From NCBI GenBank assembly GCA_016190935.1, contig JACPPP010000079.1:1-38625 (forward strand): a stretch of DNA of 38,625 nt. The letters run 5' to 3'. The notes beneath the pieces are model-generated. The model searched no databases. It saw nothing but the letters and a program-made list of their open reading frames with translations, and was not told the DNA's origin. Position 1 is the first letter of the stretch. Every line of letters begins with the position of its first letter. Below are positions 26,972-35,140 of this stretch, piece by piece. Both the position numbers and the translations under genes were made by a program. This DNA is from Armatimonadota bacterium. GTDB lineage: Bacteria; Armatimonadota; UBA5829; DTLH01.

Positions 26972-27556
26972 TTGAGTCTTGGACAACTTTTTTCTTTTGC
27001 GGTGGCGATTGGGACCGTCACGGGCGCGTTTGCGACTCCTACGGCGGAGACTGTTCCAGGCGCCATCAGCGTTTCCGCGTCTGCCCATTCCATCAGCCAG
27101 GGAGCGGACGCTCACTCACAAATCTACGATGCCCACTTTGGCATTACCAACAAGTTCGGTGTTACCGCCGAAGCAGCCAGGATAAGCGAAGGTCCCGGCA
27201 AAACCCACATCGGAAGCGTCCATTTCAGGCGTCCTATTGTTCCTGTGCGGCCCGGTAAGCCTCTCCTTGCCGGTTACGCTGGGGTGATGTGGCTCTCGGT
27301 GGAAAACCAGTTCGGAGCGAAGTCCGAGGAGACCGGACCATCCGTAGGCGCGGTTGCCGATCTCCCTGTCAGGCCGGGAATCAGCCTATACACCCGTGCG
27401 GGCGTCGCTTTCCTGGAGGAGCCACTTTGGACCATCGATTTCGGCTTGCGCTATGAACTGCGGCCCCGCTGGTTTCTGTCCCTCGGCTACAGAAGTTACG
27501 ATGTTGACGGCTCCTCATTGGGAGGTTTTCTCGCGGGAGCCACCTACCATCTCTGA
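26972..27556 (+). CDS. Putative outer-membrane beta-barrel protein
   Basis: Alternating amphipathic strands, e.g. PGISLYTRAGVAFLEEPLWTIDFGLRYELRPRWFLSLGYRSYDVDGSSLGGFLAGATYHL. Confidence 0.65.
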   Translation: MSLGQLFSFAVAIGTVTGAFATPTAETVPGAISVSASAHSISQGADAHSQIYDAHFGITNKFGVTAEAARISEGPGKTHIGSVHFRRPIVPVRPGKPLLAGYAGVMWLSVENQFGAKSEETGPSVGAVADLPVRPGISLYTRAGVAFLEEPLWTIDFGLRYELRPRWFLSLGYRSYDVDGSSLGGFLAGATYHL

Positions 27557-27706
27557 AACACAGGTTTAATCCGCTTGTACGCTGGTTACAATCTTCACGG
27601 CTCCGTCAGCTATTCCTACAACGGCACGCTGCGCGTTGGTTTGGCCGCAAAACTCAGCAGGGTATAAATGTAATGCTGAGGTTGATGTGGCGCCGACATA
27701 GTTCCC

Positions 27707-28189
27707 GTGTCGATGGAAAGGATGGCTTGGATGCCGAAAATGCTGCCGATTCACGCTGAGTTTCAGGTCCCCATGCAGGGCAAGTACCTATCCCTGGTAC
27801 GAAAAGGAGTCAAATCGCTCGCAGCGGGGGCCGGATTCGGCGAGGATGATTGCCAGGACATTGAAGTCGCGATAGGTGAGGCAGTCACGAACGCGATCTG
27901 CCACGGACGTCCCCAGGCAGGCGCAGGATCTCTACGGGTCCGCTGTTACATCGGAGCGGGTCAAATCCGGGTGGAGGTCGAGGACGAAGGTCGCACGACA
28001 TGTGTCCCGCTTCCCCAGCGCGTTCCAGACCCGGACAACGAGCACGGCCGAGGCTGGTTCCTCATCCACAGGCTGATGGACGGTGTTTCTGTGAGCTGTT
28101 CAGAACGGGGATTGCTCGTCCGCATGGTCAAACGGTCTCGGTCGAGCGGCGGCAAGAAACGATCCAAGGGCGTTGTCGCCGTGGCGTAG
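27707..28189 (+). CDS. Anti-sigma regulatory factor, RsbW/SpoIIAB-like HATPase
   Basis: IEVAIGEAVTNAICHG ... IRVEVEDEGRT ... HGRGWFLIHRLMDGVSV (N, G1 and G2-like boxes). Confidence 0.88.
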   Translation: MSMERMAWMPKMLPIHAEFQVPMQGKYLSLVRKGVKSLAAGAGFGEDDCQDIEVAIGEAVTNAICHGRPQAGAGSLRVRCYIGAGQIRVEVEDEGRTTCVPLPQRVPDPDNEHGRGWFLIHRLMDGVSVSCSERGLLVRMVKRSRSSGGKKRSKGVVAVA

Positions 28190-28195
28190 GAGAAG

Positions 28196-28330
28196 TTGTC
28201 AGCCATCAGCCGTCAGAAGGGGTTGGGTGATGGGGGTTAGGGGTTGGTAAGGGCCATGGGTCATGGGAAGACCCACTATCACCTATCACCTGTTACCTGT
28301 TACCTGTTACCTCATTGCTCATCGCTCACC
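28196..28330. repeat. Composite heptad region reaching the fabD stop codon
   Basis: gtcagcc atcagcc gtcagaa ggggttg ggtgatg ggggtta ggggttg ... tatcacc tgttacc tgttacc tgttacc tcattgc tcatcgc tcaccgc. Confidence 0.9.
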
Positions 28331-29268
28331 GCTCCGCGCGCGAATGTCTCCACAGACTCCCGGTTCCCCAGGCTTGTCACATACCTGTCATTCACGATGC
28401 GGTTGATGAGTCCCGCAAGGACGGTCCCAGGGCCGATCTCGATGAATCCCTCCGCCCCCTCACTTGCCATCTTTTTCACCGACTCCTCCCACCGAACGCT
28501 TTCCACAATCTGCCTTGCCAGCGCATCCCGGACGTCGCCCGCAGTGTGGACAGTATCGGCAGTCACATTCGCCACTACGGGCACCGTGGGGTCGGCAATG
28601 CTTGCCTTCTCAAGCTCAGACATCATCGCCTCTGCGGCATCGGCCATAAGCCTGGAATGGAACGCGCCGCTTACCTTGAGAGGAATAACCCTCTTTGCTC
28701 CCCGCTCCCTGGCAAGCCTTCCAGCCTCCTCGACCGCAGCCGTCTCGCCTGAAATCACTATCTGGCCGGGGCAATTGAAATTCGCAATGTCCACGATCCC
28801 GGCAGACTGGGCTTCTTCGACCGCTGCGCGGACGTCCTCTGCCTGAAGTCCGAGCACGGCAACCATCGTTCCAGGCTTTCGCACAGCCGCCTCGTCCATA
28901 AGCTCACCCCGACGCCTGACCAGCCTTACAGCCTGATCGGGATCGATCGATCCCGCTGCAACAAGCGCGGCATACTCTCCGACACTGTGGCCTGCCGTCA
29001 AAACCGGCTGCACATCCACTGCGGATTGCACCGCGCGGAGAGCCGCGACACTTGCGACGAGGAGGGCGGGCTGTGTGTTCGCGGTCCTCGTCAGTTCCTC
29101 CTCGGGACCCTCAAACATCATTTTCGAGAGATCGAAGCCAAGGGTTTCATTTGCCGTCTCGAATACTGCCCTCGCAGCGGAAAAAGACTCGTAGAGTTCT
29201 CTTCCCATCCCGACGGATTGAGCCCCCTGGCCCGGAAAGACGAATGCAAGTCTAGTGGGTAGAACCAT
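28312..29268 (-). CDS. fabD: Malonyl CoA-acyl carrier protein transacylase
   Basis: AFVFPGQGAQSVGMGRELYE, AGHSVGEYAALVAAG, GAFHSRLMADAAEAM. Confidence 0.97.
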   Translation of the reverse strand: MVLPTRLAFVFPGQGAQSVGMGRELYESFSAARAVFETANETLGFDLSKMMFEGPEEELTRTANTQPALLVASVAALRAVQSAVDVQPVLTAGHSVGEYAALVAAGSIDPDQAVRLVRRRGELMDEAAVRKPGTMVAVLGLQAEDVRAAVEEAQSAGIVDIANFNCPGQIVISGETAAVEEAGRLARERGAKRVIPLKVSGAFHSRLMADAAEAMMSELEKASIADPTVPVVANVTADTVHTAGDVRDALARQIVESVRWEESVKKMASEGAEGFIEIGPGTVLAGLINRIVNDRYVTSLGNRESVETFARGAVSDEQ

Positions 29269-30274
29269 CTCGAGAATCCATTCCCCACTTGATTACGCTT
29301 GCGGCCCAGGTCAACCCGGCCCCGAACCCCACAGCGACGAAGGTGTCACCCTTCTTGAGCCTTCCCTCTTGCACTGCCTCATCTATGGCAATAGGTATCG
29401 AAGCGGCGGAGGTGTTGCCGTACTTCTGGACGTTTACGAAAACTTTCTCCGTCGGAATCTTGAGCCGCCTTGCCGCGGAGTCGATGATCCTGATGTTTGC
29501 CTGGTGCGGGATGAATAGGTCTACTTCGTCCGGCGACAGCCCGCACTTCTCCAGGGCCTCGCTCGCTGCGTCTCCAATTACCCTCACCGCGAACTTGAAT
29601 ACCTCCGAGCCCGCCATTTGGATGTAGTGTTTTTGCGCCTGAACCGTGTCCGCAGTTGTCGGCAGCCTCGATCCCCCGGCCTCGACCTTCAGCAGGTCTG
29701 CTCCCGAACCGTCTGATCCAAGAACGATAGAAAGGATGCCGTGGCTGTCGTCCGCAGGGGCCACAACAGCCGCGCCTGCGCCGTCCCCGAACAGCACACA
29801 CGTGGACCTGTCGGCATAGTTCGTCATCCGGCTCAGCAGATCGACTCCTATAATAAGCACCTTGTCGTAAACGCCGGAGCCTATGAATGAAGCCGCGCTC
29901 GCGAGCGCATATACAAAGCCGGAGCATCCGGCGGCAAGGTCGAAAGCCGCAGCCTTGCTCGCTCCGAGCCTGTCCTGGATCACTGAAGCGGTGGCCGGAA
30001 ATGGCATATCGCCGCTTATCGTAGCGCAGATGATCAGATCTATCTCTTCAGGTGAGGTTCCGGCGCTGTCCAGCGCCGATATCGCCGCCCTGGCCCCCAG
30101 GTCCGACGCAGCCTCACCGGCCGGCGCAATCCTGCGCTCTTTGATCCCCGTTCGAGTGAATATCCACTCGTCCGTAGTGTCAACAATCTTCTCAAAATAC
30201 TGGTTTGTACACACCTGTTCCGGAATGGCTGAGCCTATTCCGACGATGCCAGCCCGCCTTACTTGATTGTTCAT
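29252..30274 (-). CDS. fabH: 3-oxoacyl-ACP synthase III
   Basis: DEWIFTRTGIKERRIA, FDLAAGCSGFVYAL, PHQANIRIIDSAARRL, YGNTSAASIPIA. Confidence 0.97.
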   Translation of the reverse strand: MNNQVRRAGIVGIGSAIPEQVCTNQYFEKIVDTTDEWIFTRTGIKERRIAPAGEAASDLGARAAISALDSAGTSPEEIDLIICATISGDMPFPATASVIQDRLGASKAAAFDLAAGCSGFVYALASAASFIGSGVYDKVLIIGVDLLSRMTNYADRSTCVLFGDGAGAAVVAPADDSHGILSIVLGSDGSGADLLKVEAGGSRLPTTADTVQAQKHYIQMAGSEVFKFAVRVIGDAASEALEKCGLSPDEVDLFIPHQANIRIIDSAARRLKIPTEKVFVNVQKYGNTSAASIPIAIDEAVQEGRLKKGDTFVAVGFGAGLTWAASVIKWGMDSRDGSTH

Positions 30275-30306
30275 GTGAGTTTGACCAACCGGTTCGTGCT
30301 CCAGCC

Positions 30307-31314
30307 CTAGCTGCCTGCTGCTATGCTGTCAGGGCTTGGAAGCGAAGTCTTGATACAGTCGATTATATCGCGGTCAACCGCTTCCTTCGCGATTCTTATT
30401 GCGCTTATTACAGCTTTTGCGTTCGACCTGCCGTGCCCGATGATGCAGATTCCGTTTACTCCAAGGAGCGGAGCGCCGCCGTACTCGGTGTAATCCACAC
30501 GCTTTTTAAGCCGGCTTATCGATGGAAGGAGGAAGAACAGGGGAATACGCGTCAGCTTGTGTCGGCCGAGCTCTTCTTTTAGCAGCTCCATTACAAACTC
30601 GCCGAGTCCCTCACTTGCTTTAAGGGCGACATTCCCAACGAACCCATCCGCGACTATCACGTCGGCGGCCCCGGAGAACATATCCTTTCCTTCGACGTTG
30701 CCGATGAAGTTCAGTCCCGCAGAGCGAAGAATTTGATGCGTCGCCTTTGTCAGTTCGTTTCCCTTCGAAGGTTCCTCCCCAATCGAAAGCAGCGCGACTC
30801 TGGGGTTAGTTTTCTTCATCACCCGCTCTGCGTAGATACTGCCCATAACTGCAAACTGCAGGAGGTTATCCGGGGTGCAGTCGGCCGTAGCCCCGGCATC
30901 GAGCAGGATCGTGCCGCTCTTGAGCGAAGGGAGGATTGTAGCTATCGCCGGTCTCTCGATGCCTGGTACTCTACCTAGCTTCAGCGCAGCTACCGCCATA
31001 GCCGCAGCCGTATTCCCCAGAGTTATCAGGGCATCCGCCTCGCCCGACTTGACCATATCAGCGGCGACTACAACCGAAGCTTTCGGCTTTGTCCTCACGC
31101 AATTGACGGAATCTTCCATCGCTATACTGTCCGGCGTGTGACGGATCTGGATGCGTCTGTCAGACGACAGATGCTTGGGTAGATGAGCGGCGATTGCCTG
31201 CTCATCGCCCACCAGCGCTATCTCGACATCGTACAAAGCTATAGCCCCGGCTGCTCCCTTAACAATCTCGGCCGGGGCGTGGTCACCGCCCATTGCATCG
31301 ACGGCAATTTTCAT
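30307..31314 (-). CDS. plsX: Phosphate acyltransferase PlsX
   Basis: MKIAVDAMGGDHAPAEIVKGA, ALITLGNTAAAMAVAAL, GRSNAKAVISAIRIA. Confidence 0.97.
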   Translation of the reverse strand: MKIAVDAMGGDHAPAEIVKGAAGAIALYDVEIALVGDEQAIAAHLPKHLSSDRRIQIRHTPDSIAMEDSVNCVRTKPKASVVVAADMVKSGEADALITLGNTAAAMAVAALKLGRVPGIERPAIATILPSLKSGTILLDAGATADCTPDNLLQFAVMGSIYAERVMKKTNPRVALLSIGEEPSKGNELTKATHQILRSAGLNFIGNVEGKDMFSGAADVIVADGFVGNVALKASEGLGEFVMELLKEELGRHKLTRIPLFFLLPSISRLKKRVDYTEYGGAPLLGVNGICIIGHGRSNAKAVISAIRIAKEAVDRDIIDCIKTSLPSPDSIAAGS

Positions 31315-31345
31315 CTACCCAGAAACCTCACCCAGCACCTGCTGC

Positions 31346-31540
31346 CTATTCCGCAGTTTTTCTTTCTTTCTTCTCGACAACCAACCGCCCGTTGTAAAAT
31401 CCACAGGATGGGCACACGTGGTGCGGCATCCGCGGCGCATGGCATCTCGGACAGTCCACCACATTTGGGACTGTAAGTTTCCAGTTGGCCCTGCGCTTAG
31501 CCTGCCTGGCTCTCGAATGTCTTCTTTTCGGAAGTGGCAT
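31346..31540 (-). CDS. rpmF: 50S ribosomal protein L32
   Basis: MPLPKRRHSRARQAKRRANWKLTVPNVVDCPRCHAPRMPHHVCPSCGFYNGR. Confidence 0.96.
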   Translation of the reverse strand: MPLPKRRHSRARQAKRRANWKLTVPNVVDCPRCHAPRMPHHVCPSCGFYNGRLVVEKKERKTAE

Positions 31541-31637
31541 TTATTTTATCTCCTTGGAAATAGAGGTCCGAGGTCGGAGGTCAGAGGTCCGACCGGCTCC
31601 ATTCTCATACGATTGTTCTTCCATCTGTTGCGTTAGC

Positions 31638-31705
31638 TTATGCTGCGGGAACTAACTGACCGGATTGCGATCGATCAGTGCAAACCTGTCGTTCCCGCAG
31701 CATAA
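31638..31705 (-). other. Intercistronic hairpin, 15-bp perfect stem, between DUF177 gene and rpmF
   Basis: ttatgctgcgggaac (31638-31652) pairs with gttcccgcagcataa (31691-31705). Confidence 0.8.
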
Positions 31706-31717
31706 AAACTTCGTTTT

Positions 31718-32254
31718 TTACTCTGCAGGTTCCTCTTTTGCTTCCAGCAACTGCCTGAGCTTGTCGAAGGGCGAAGCCTCGACTACGACAGGGCAGTCGC
31801 ACGGTCCCTCGTTAAGGTTCCTTCCGCACGTCGGACACAGCCCCTTGCACGTTTCATTGCAAAGAGGCTGTATCGGAACCTCGACCAGTATGGCCTGCCT
31901 GATGAACTCCGACAGGTCGAAAACGTTATTCTCGAAGAGGGGTTCCTTCTCCTCCTCCGGTATCTCTTCTTCGTGTCCTGCCAGCAGCGCAGTCAAGTTC
32001 GCGATCGGAAACTGTTCCTCTATCTTGACCTCAACAGGCACTATCAGGCGCTCAAGGCACCTCCCGCACTCCATCTCTACCGTTGCAGAGAATCCACCCC
32101 GGGCCAGGATGAGCCTTCCTGTGTTGGTGAACTCAACCGTGCCGACTATTGGCTCCGTACACTTGAGGTCCTCGCCCTCCACACATTCTTCCCTGATCTC
32201 GTAGCTGTGCCTCTTGCCAATATTTCCGGCGACCTCGGTCAGATCAAGCTTCAT
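31718..32254 (-). CDS. DUF177/YceD-family protein
   Basis: 178 aa; CGRCLERLIVPVEVKIEEQF, QAILVEVPIQPLCNETCKGLCPTCGRNLNEGPCDC; directly upstream of rpmF. Confidence 0.92.
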   Translation of the reverse strand: MKLDLTEVAGNIGKRHSYEIREECVEGEDLKCTEPIVGTVEFTNTGRLILARGGFSATVEMECGRCLERLIVPVEVKIEEQFPIANLTALLAGHEEEIPEEEKEPLFENNVFDLSEFIRQAILVEVPIQPLCNETCKGLCPTCGRNLNEGPCDCPVVVEASPFDKLRQLLEAKEEPAE

Positions 32255-32296
32255 CTTAATGCACCTGCGGGGCTGTCCTAACCCAACTTATCCACG

Positions 32297-32430
32297 AGTA
32301 TCAGCAGGCTTCGGTTTTTCTGTATTGCAGTACGGTAGAGAGTACCTTCGTAGAGATATACTACCGCACTGATACAAATGTGCAGACCTGTCAATACAGA
32401 TAAAGCAGTCCGAAGCAACTGCTGATGCAG
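32297..32430. repeat. MITE-like imperfect inverted element with ATCAGCAG..GCTTCGG ends
   Basis: Left tatcagcaggcttcggtttttctgtattg against right reverse complement gcatcagcagttgcttcggactgctttatctgtattg; central acggtag/ctaccgc. Confidence 0.6.
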
Positions 32431-32438
32431 AATCCGGG

Positions 32439-33662
32439 CTACGTGCGCGAAACGGTCTCGCGCGACATTATCTCAGCCGTCTCGCGAGCTATCATCCGCT
32501 CCTCATTGGTGGGGATTACCAGGACCTTCACCTTTGCGTCCGCCCTGCTTATGTCCGTCTCCCCGCGGGCCGTCCGGTTCTCCTCCGGGTCCAGACGAAC
32601 TCCCAGGAATTCGAGCCCTTCGGTTGTCTTCGCCCGGACTACCGAGCTGTTTTCGCCGATCCCGCCCGTGAAGACGATAGCGTCCAGCCCTCCCATGGCA
32701 GCGGCGTACGAACCTATATATTTTCTCACACGATAGCAGAAAATCTCAAGTGCAAGGGCCGATCTTTTGTCTCCACTCCCGGCGAGTTCTTCGATATCCC
32801 TCATGTCGCTCGACTTCCCGGATACCCCGAGAAGTCCGCTCTGCTTGTTGATCAGGTCGTCCACCTGCTCAGGTGTCATGCCGAGGTCTCTTTCGAGAAA
32901 GATTGGGATGGCCGGGTCAATGTCCCCCGACCTGGTGCCCATCACAAGCCCCTCCGCCGGAGTAAACCCCATGCTCGTATCGACCACTCTGCCGCCCACC
33001 ACAGCGGCCATGCTGCAGCCGTTCCCAAGATGGCAGGTTATCATCTTAAGCACGTTCGTGTCAACGCCGCGCTCGGCCATTATCTTAACAGCCCGCCTGC
33101 TCACATAGCGGTGCGAGGTCCCATGGAACCCGTAGCGCCTCACTCCGTGGTCCGCATAGAGATTGTACGGCAACGCATACATATAAGCATGCCTGGGGAT
33201 CGTCGAGTGAAACGCAGTGTCGAAGACTGCAACCTGCGGCACACCCGGCATAAGCCTCATGCACGCCCTTATTCCCATAATGTTGGGCGGATTGTGCAGC
33301 GGCGCAAGGTGGCTCACCCTGTCGATCTCCTCAAGCGTCTCATTCGTCACGATCGTCGGCTCCGAGAACATCTCTCCGCCATGCACCACTCTATGCCCTA
33401 CTGCTGATATCTCCGAGACACCCGATATGGCGCCGTCCTGCGAGTCGGTCAGCGCCTTAAATACAAGGTCCATTGCAACATCGTGGTCAGGGATTTCCGC
33501 AGGCGTCTCCTTTTTTTCGCTTGAGGCCGTTTCGTGCTTGAGCATCCCATCAGGCAGGCCGATGCGCTCGACAATGCCCCTTGCAAGCACTTCTTCCGTC
33601 TCTGACTGGATCAGTTGATACTTAAGAGACGAGCTTCCACTGTTCAGCACCAGAATCTTCAT
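32439..33662 (-). CDS. ackA: Acetate kinase
   Basis: MKILVLNSGSSSLKYQLIQ, FDTAFHSTIPRHAYMYALPY, GFHGTSHRYVS, CHLGNGCSMAAV, MGFTPAEGLVMGTRSGDIDPA. Confidence 0.98.
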   Translation of the reverse strand: MKILVLNSGSSSLKYQLIQSETEEVLARGIVERIGLPDGMLKHETASSEKKETPAEIPDHDVAMDLVFKALTDSQDGAISGVSEISAVGHRVVHGGEMFSEPTIVTNETLEEIDRVSHLAPLHNPPNIMGIRACMRLMPGVPQVAVFDTAFHSTIPRHAYMYALPYNLYADHGVRRYGFHGTSHRYVSRRAVKIMAERGVDTNVLKMITCHLGNGCSMAAVVGGRVVDTSMGFTPAEGLVMGTRSGDIDPAIPIFLERDLGMTPEQVDDLINKQSGLLGVSGKSSDMRDIEELAGSGDKRSALALEIFCYRVRKYIGSYAAAMGGLDAIVFTGGIGENSSVVRAKTTEGLEFLGVRLDPEENRTARGETDISRADAKVKVLVIPTNEERMIARETAEIMSRETVSRT

Positions 33663-34660
33663 TGTTCAATTGCCTGCACTGCGGTAATAGCAGCGACGTT
33701 TACAATATCGTTGGCATCACATCCCCGAGAAAGGTCGTTTACCGGCTTGCGCAGCCCCTGGAGGACTGGGCCATAGGCCTCGGCCTTCGCCAGCCGCTCC
33801 GTAAGCTTATAAGCAATATTCCCGGCGTTTAGGTCCGGGAATATCAGCACATTCGCCCGCCCCGCAACCGGACTTCCGGGCGCCTTCCGCTCCCCGATCC
33901 AATCTACGAGCGCGGCATCGGCCTGAAGCTCGCCATCGATCAGCAAATCGGGGCACTGTTCCTTTGCAATTCCGGTCGCCTCGATAACTTTGTCTATGAT
34001 CGGGTCCTTCGCGCTTCCCTTGGTCGAGAGCGACAGCATCGCTACCCTCGGTTCATACCCGAAAAGCTGCCGCATAGTCCGAGCACTGGTTATCGCAATC
34101 TGCGCAAGCTCCTGCGCGTTTGGGTTGATCACAAGCCCGCAGTCGGCGTATACAAACAGTCCATTCTCACCGTACTCGCAGTCCGGGACGATCATGGCAA
34201 AGAAGCTGGAGACAATAGATATCCCGGCGGCGCATTTCAATACCTGCAGCGCCGGGCGGACAGTATCAGCCGTCGAGTGTATAGCGCCCGACACCTGCCC
34301 GTCCGCTTCGCCGGTGTACACCATCATAACGCCGAAGTAGAGCGGATCGAGAATAACGTCTCTGGCCCGCTCGGGCGTTACCCCCTTGGTCTTCCTGATC
34401 TCGTAAAACAGATTTGCATACTCTTCCCGCTTCGGAGACGCTGCCGGATCAATTACCGTAACTTTCGAGAGGTCGGCTCCGCACTGAGCGGTCGCCTTTC
34501 TTACCTCATCTTCCTTGCCGATTACTACTATATTTCCCAGATTGCGGCCCACGATATGCTCGGCCGCCTGCACAATACGGCAGTCACTGCCTTCTGGCAG
34601 AACAATCGTCTTCCGCGCCGCCTGCGCCTTGGCGAAGATACCGTCCATAACGTTCGCCAT
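33659..34660 (-). CDS. pta: Phosphate acetyltransferase
   Basis: KTIVLPEGSDCRIVQAAEHI, MVYTGEADGQVSGAIHSTADTVRPALQVLKC, ANVLIFPDLNAGNIAYKLTERL. Confidence 0.97.
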   Translation of the reverse strand: MANVMDGIFAKAQAARKTIVLPEGSDCRIVQAAEHIVGRNLGNIVVIGKEDEVRKATAQCGADLSKVTVIDPAASPKREEYANLFYEIRKTKGVTPERARDVILDPLYFGVMMVYTGEADGQVSGAIHSTADTVRPALQVLKCAAGISIVSSFFAMIVPDCEYGENGLFVYADCGLVINPNAQELAQIAITSARTMRQLFGYEPRVAMLSLSTKGSAKDPIIDKVIEATGIAKEQCPDLLIDGELQADAALVDWIGERKAPGSPVAGRANVLIFPDLNAGNIAYKLTERLAKAEAYGPVLQGLRKPVNDLSRGCDANDIVNVAAITAVQAIEQ

Positions 34661-34710
34661 AAGTTAACGCACTCCTGAAAGAATAGCGGTCAGCTTTCAG
34701 CCGTCAGGTG

Positions 34711-34765
34711 TCAGCTTTCCGGCCCCTGCGGGGCCGCCGTCGGCAGACAAGCAGTCCGACGGAAC
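34711..34765. repeat. Dispersed 55-bp repeat, copy 2 (inverted relative to 15283-15337)
   Basis: Reverse complement matches 53/55, including 46 contiguous identities. Confidence 0.95.
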
Positions 34766-34822
34766 AAGCTATTAGCCATCAGCTATCAGCCATCAGCAGG
34801 GGCCCGGTGTCAGGGCCGGGTG

Positions 34823-35035
34823 CCGGACAGATGTCCGGGAAACGCGCGCCGGGGAGGAATCTCCCCGGCGATCAAACTGTACGATGGCAGCGGATGTGCC
34901 CGGCGATCAAGACGTACGATGGCCGGGGATATTCATCCCCGGCCCAGGTGTGGCGGATATTCATCCGCTGACACCTCCCGGGGCATCGGAAATTCCCGAC
35001 GCCTGCGGCGTCGATGGCCGGGACAGATCCCGGCC
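34823..35035. repeat. Run of short perfect hairpins, mostly with 4-nt loops
   Basis: ccggac-agat-gtccgg; gccggggag-gaat-ctccccggc; ggccggggat-attc-atccccggcc; gcggat-attc-atccgc; cgacgcc-tgc-ggcgtcg; ggccggga-caga-tcccggcc. Confidence 0.92.
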
Positions 35036-35094
35036 ACTACGGAATTTTCTGAGTAGAATGAGCCATGCCACTACGGGAGAACGAATCCCCTTCA

Positions 35095-35140
35095 ATCCGC
35101 AATCTGCAATCTCAAATCTGAAATCTCAAATCTGAAATGC
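35095..35140. repeat. Heptad tract (CAATCTG/AAATCTC)n abutting a stop codon
   Basis: caatctg caatctc aaatctg aaatctc aaatctg aaatgc; the next base pair begins the minus-strand stop at 35141. Confidence 0.92.

Noticed and set aside
6167-28189. STAS protein and RsbW-like ATPase as one partner-switch system
   Set aside because: They are about 20 kb apart in separate gene clusters; pairing cannot be supported from sequence.
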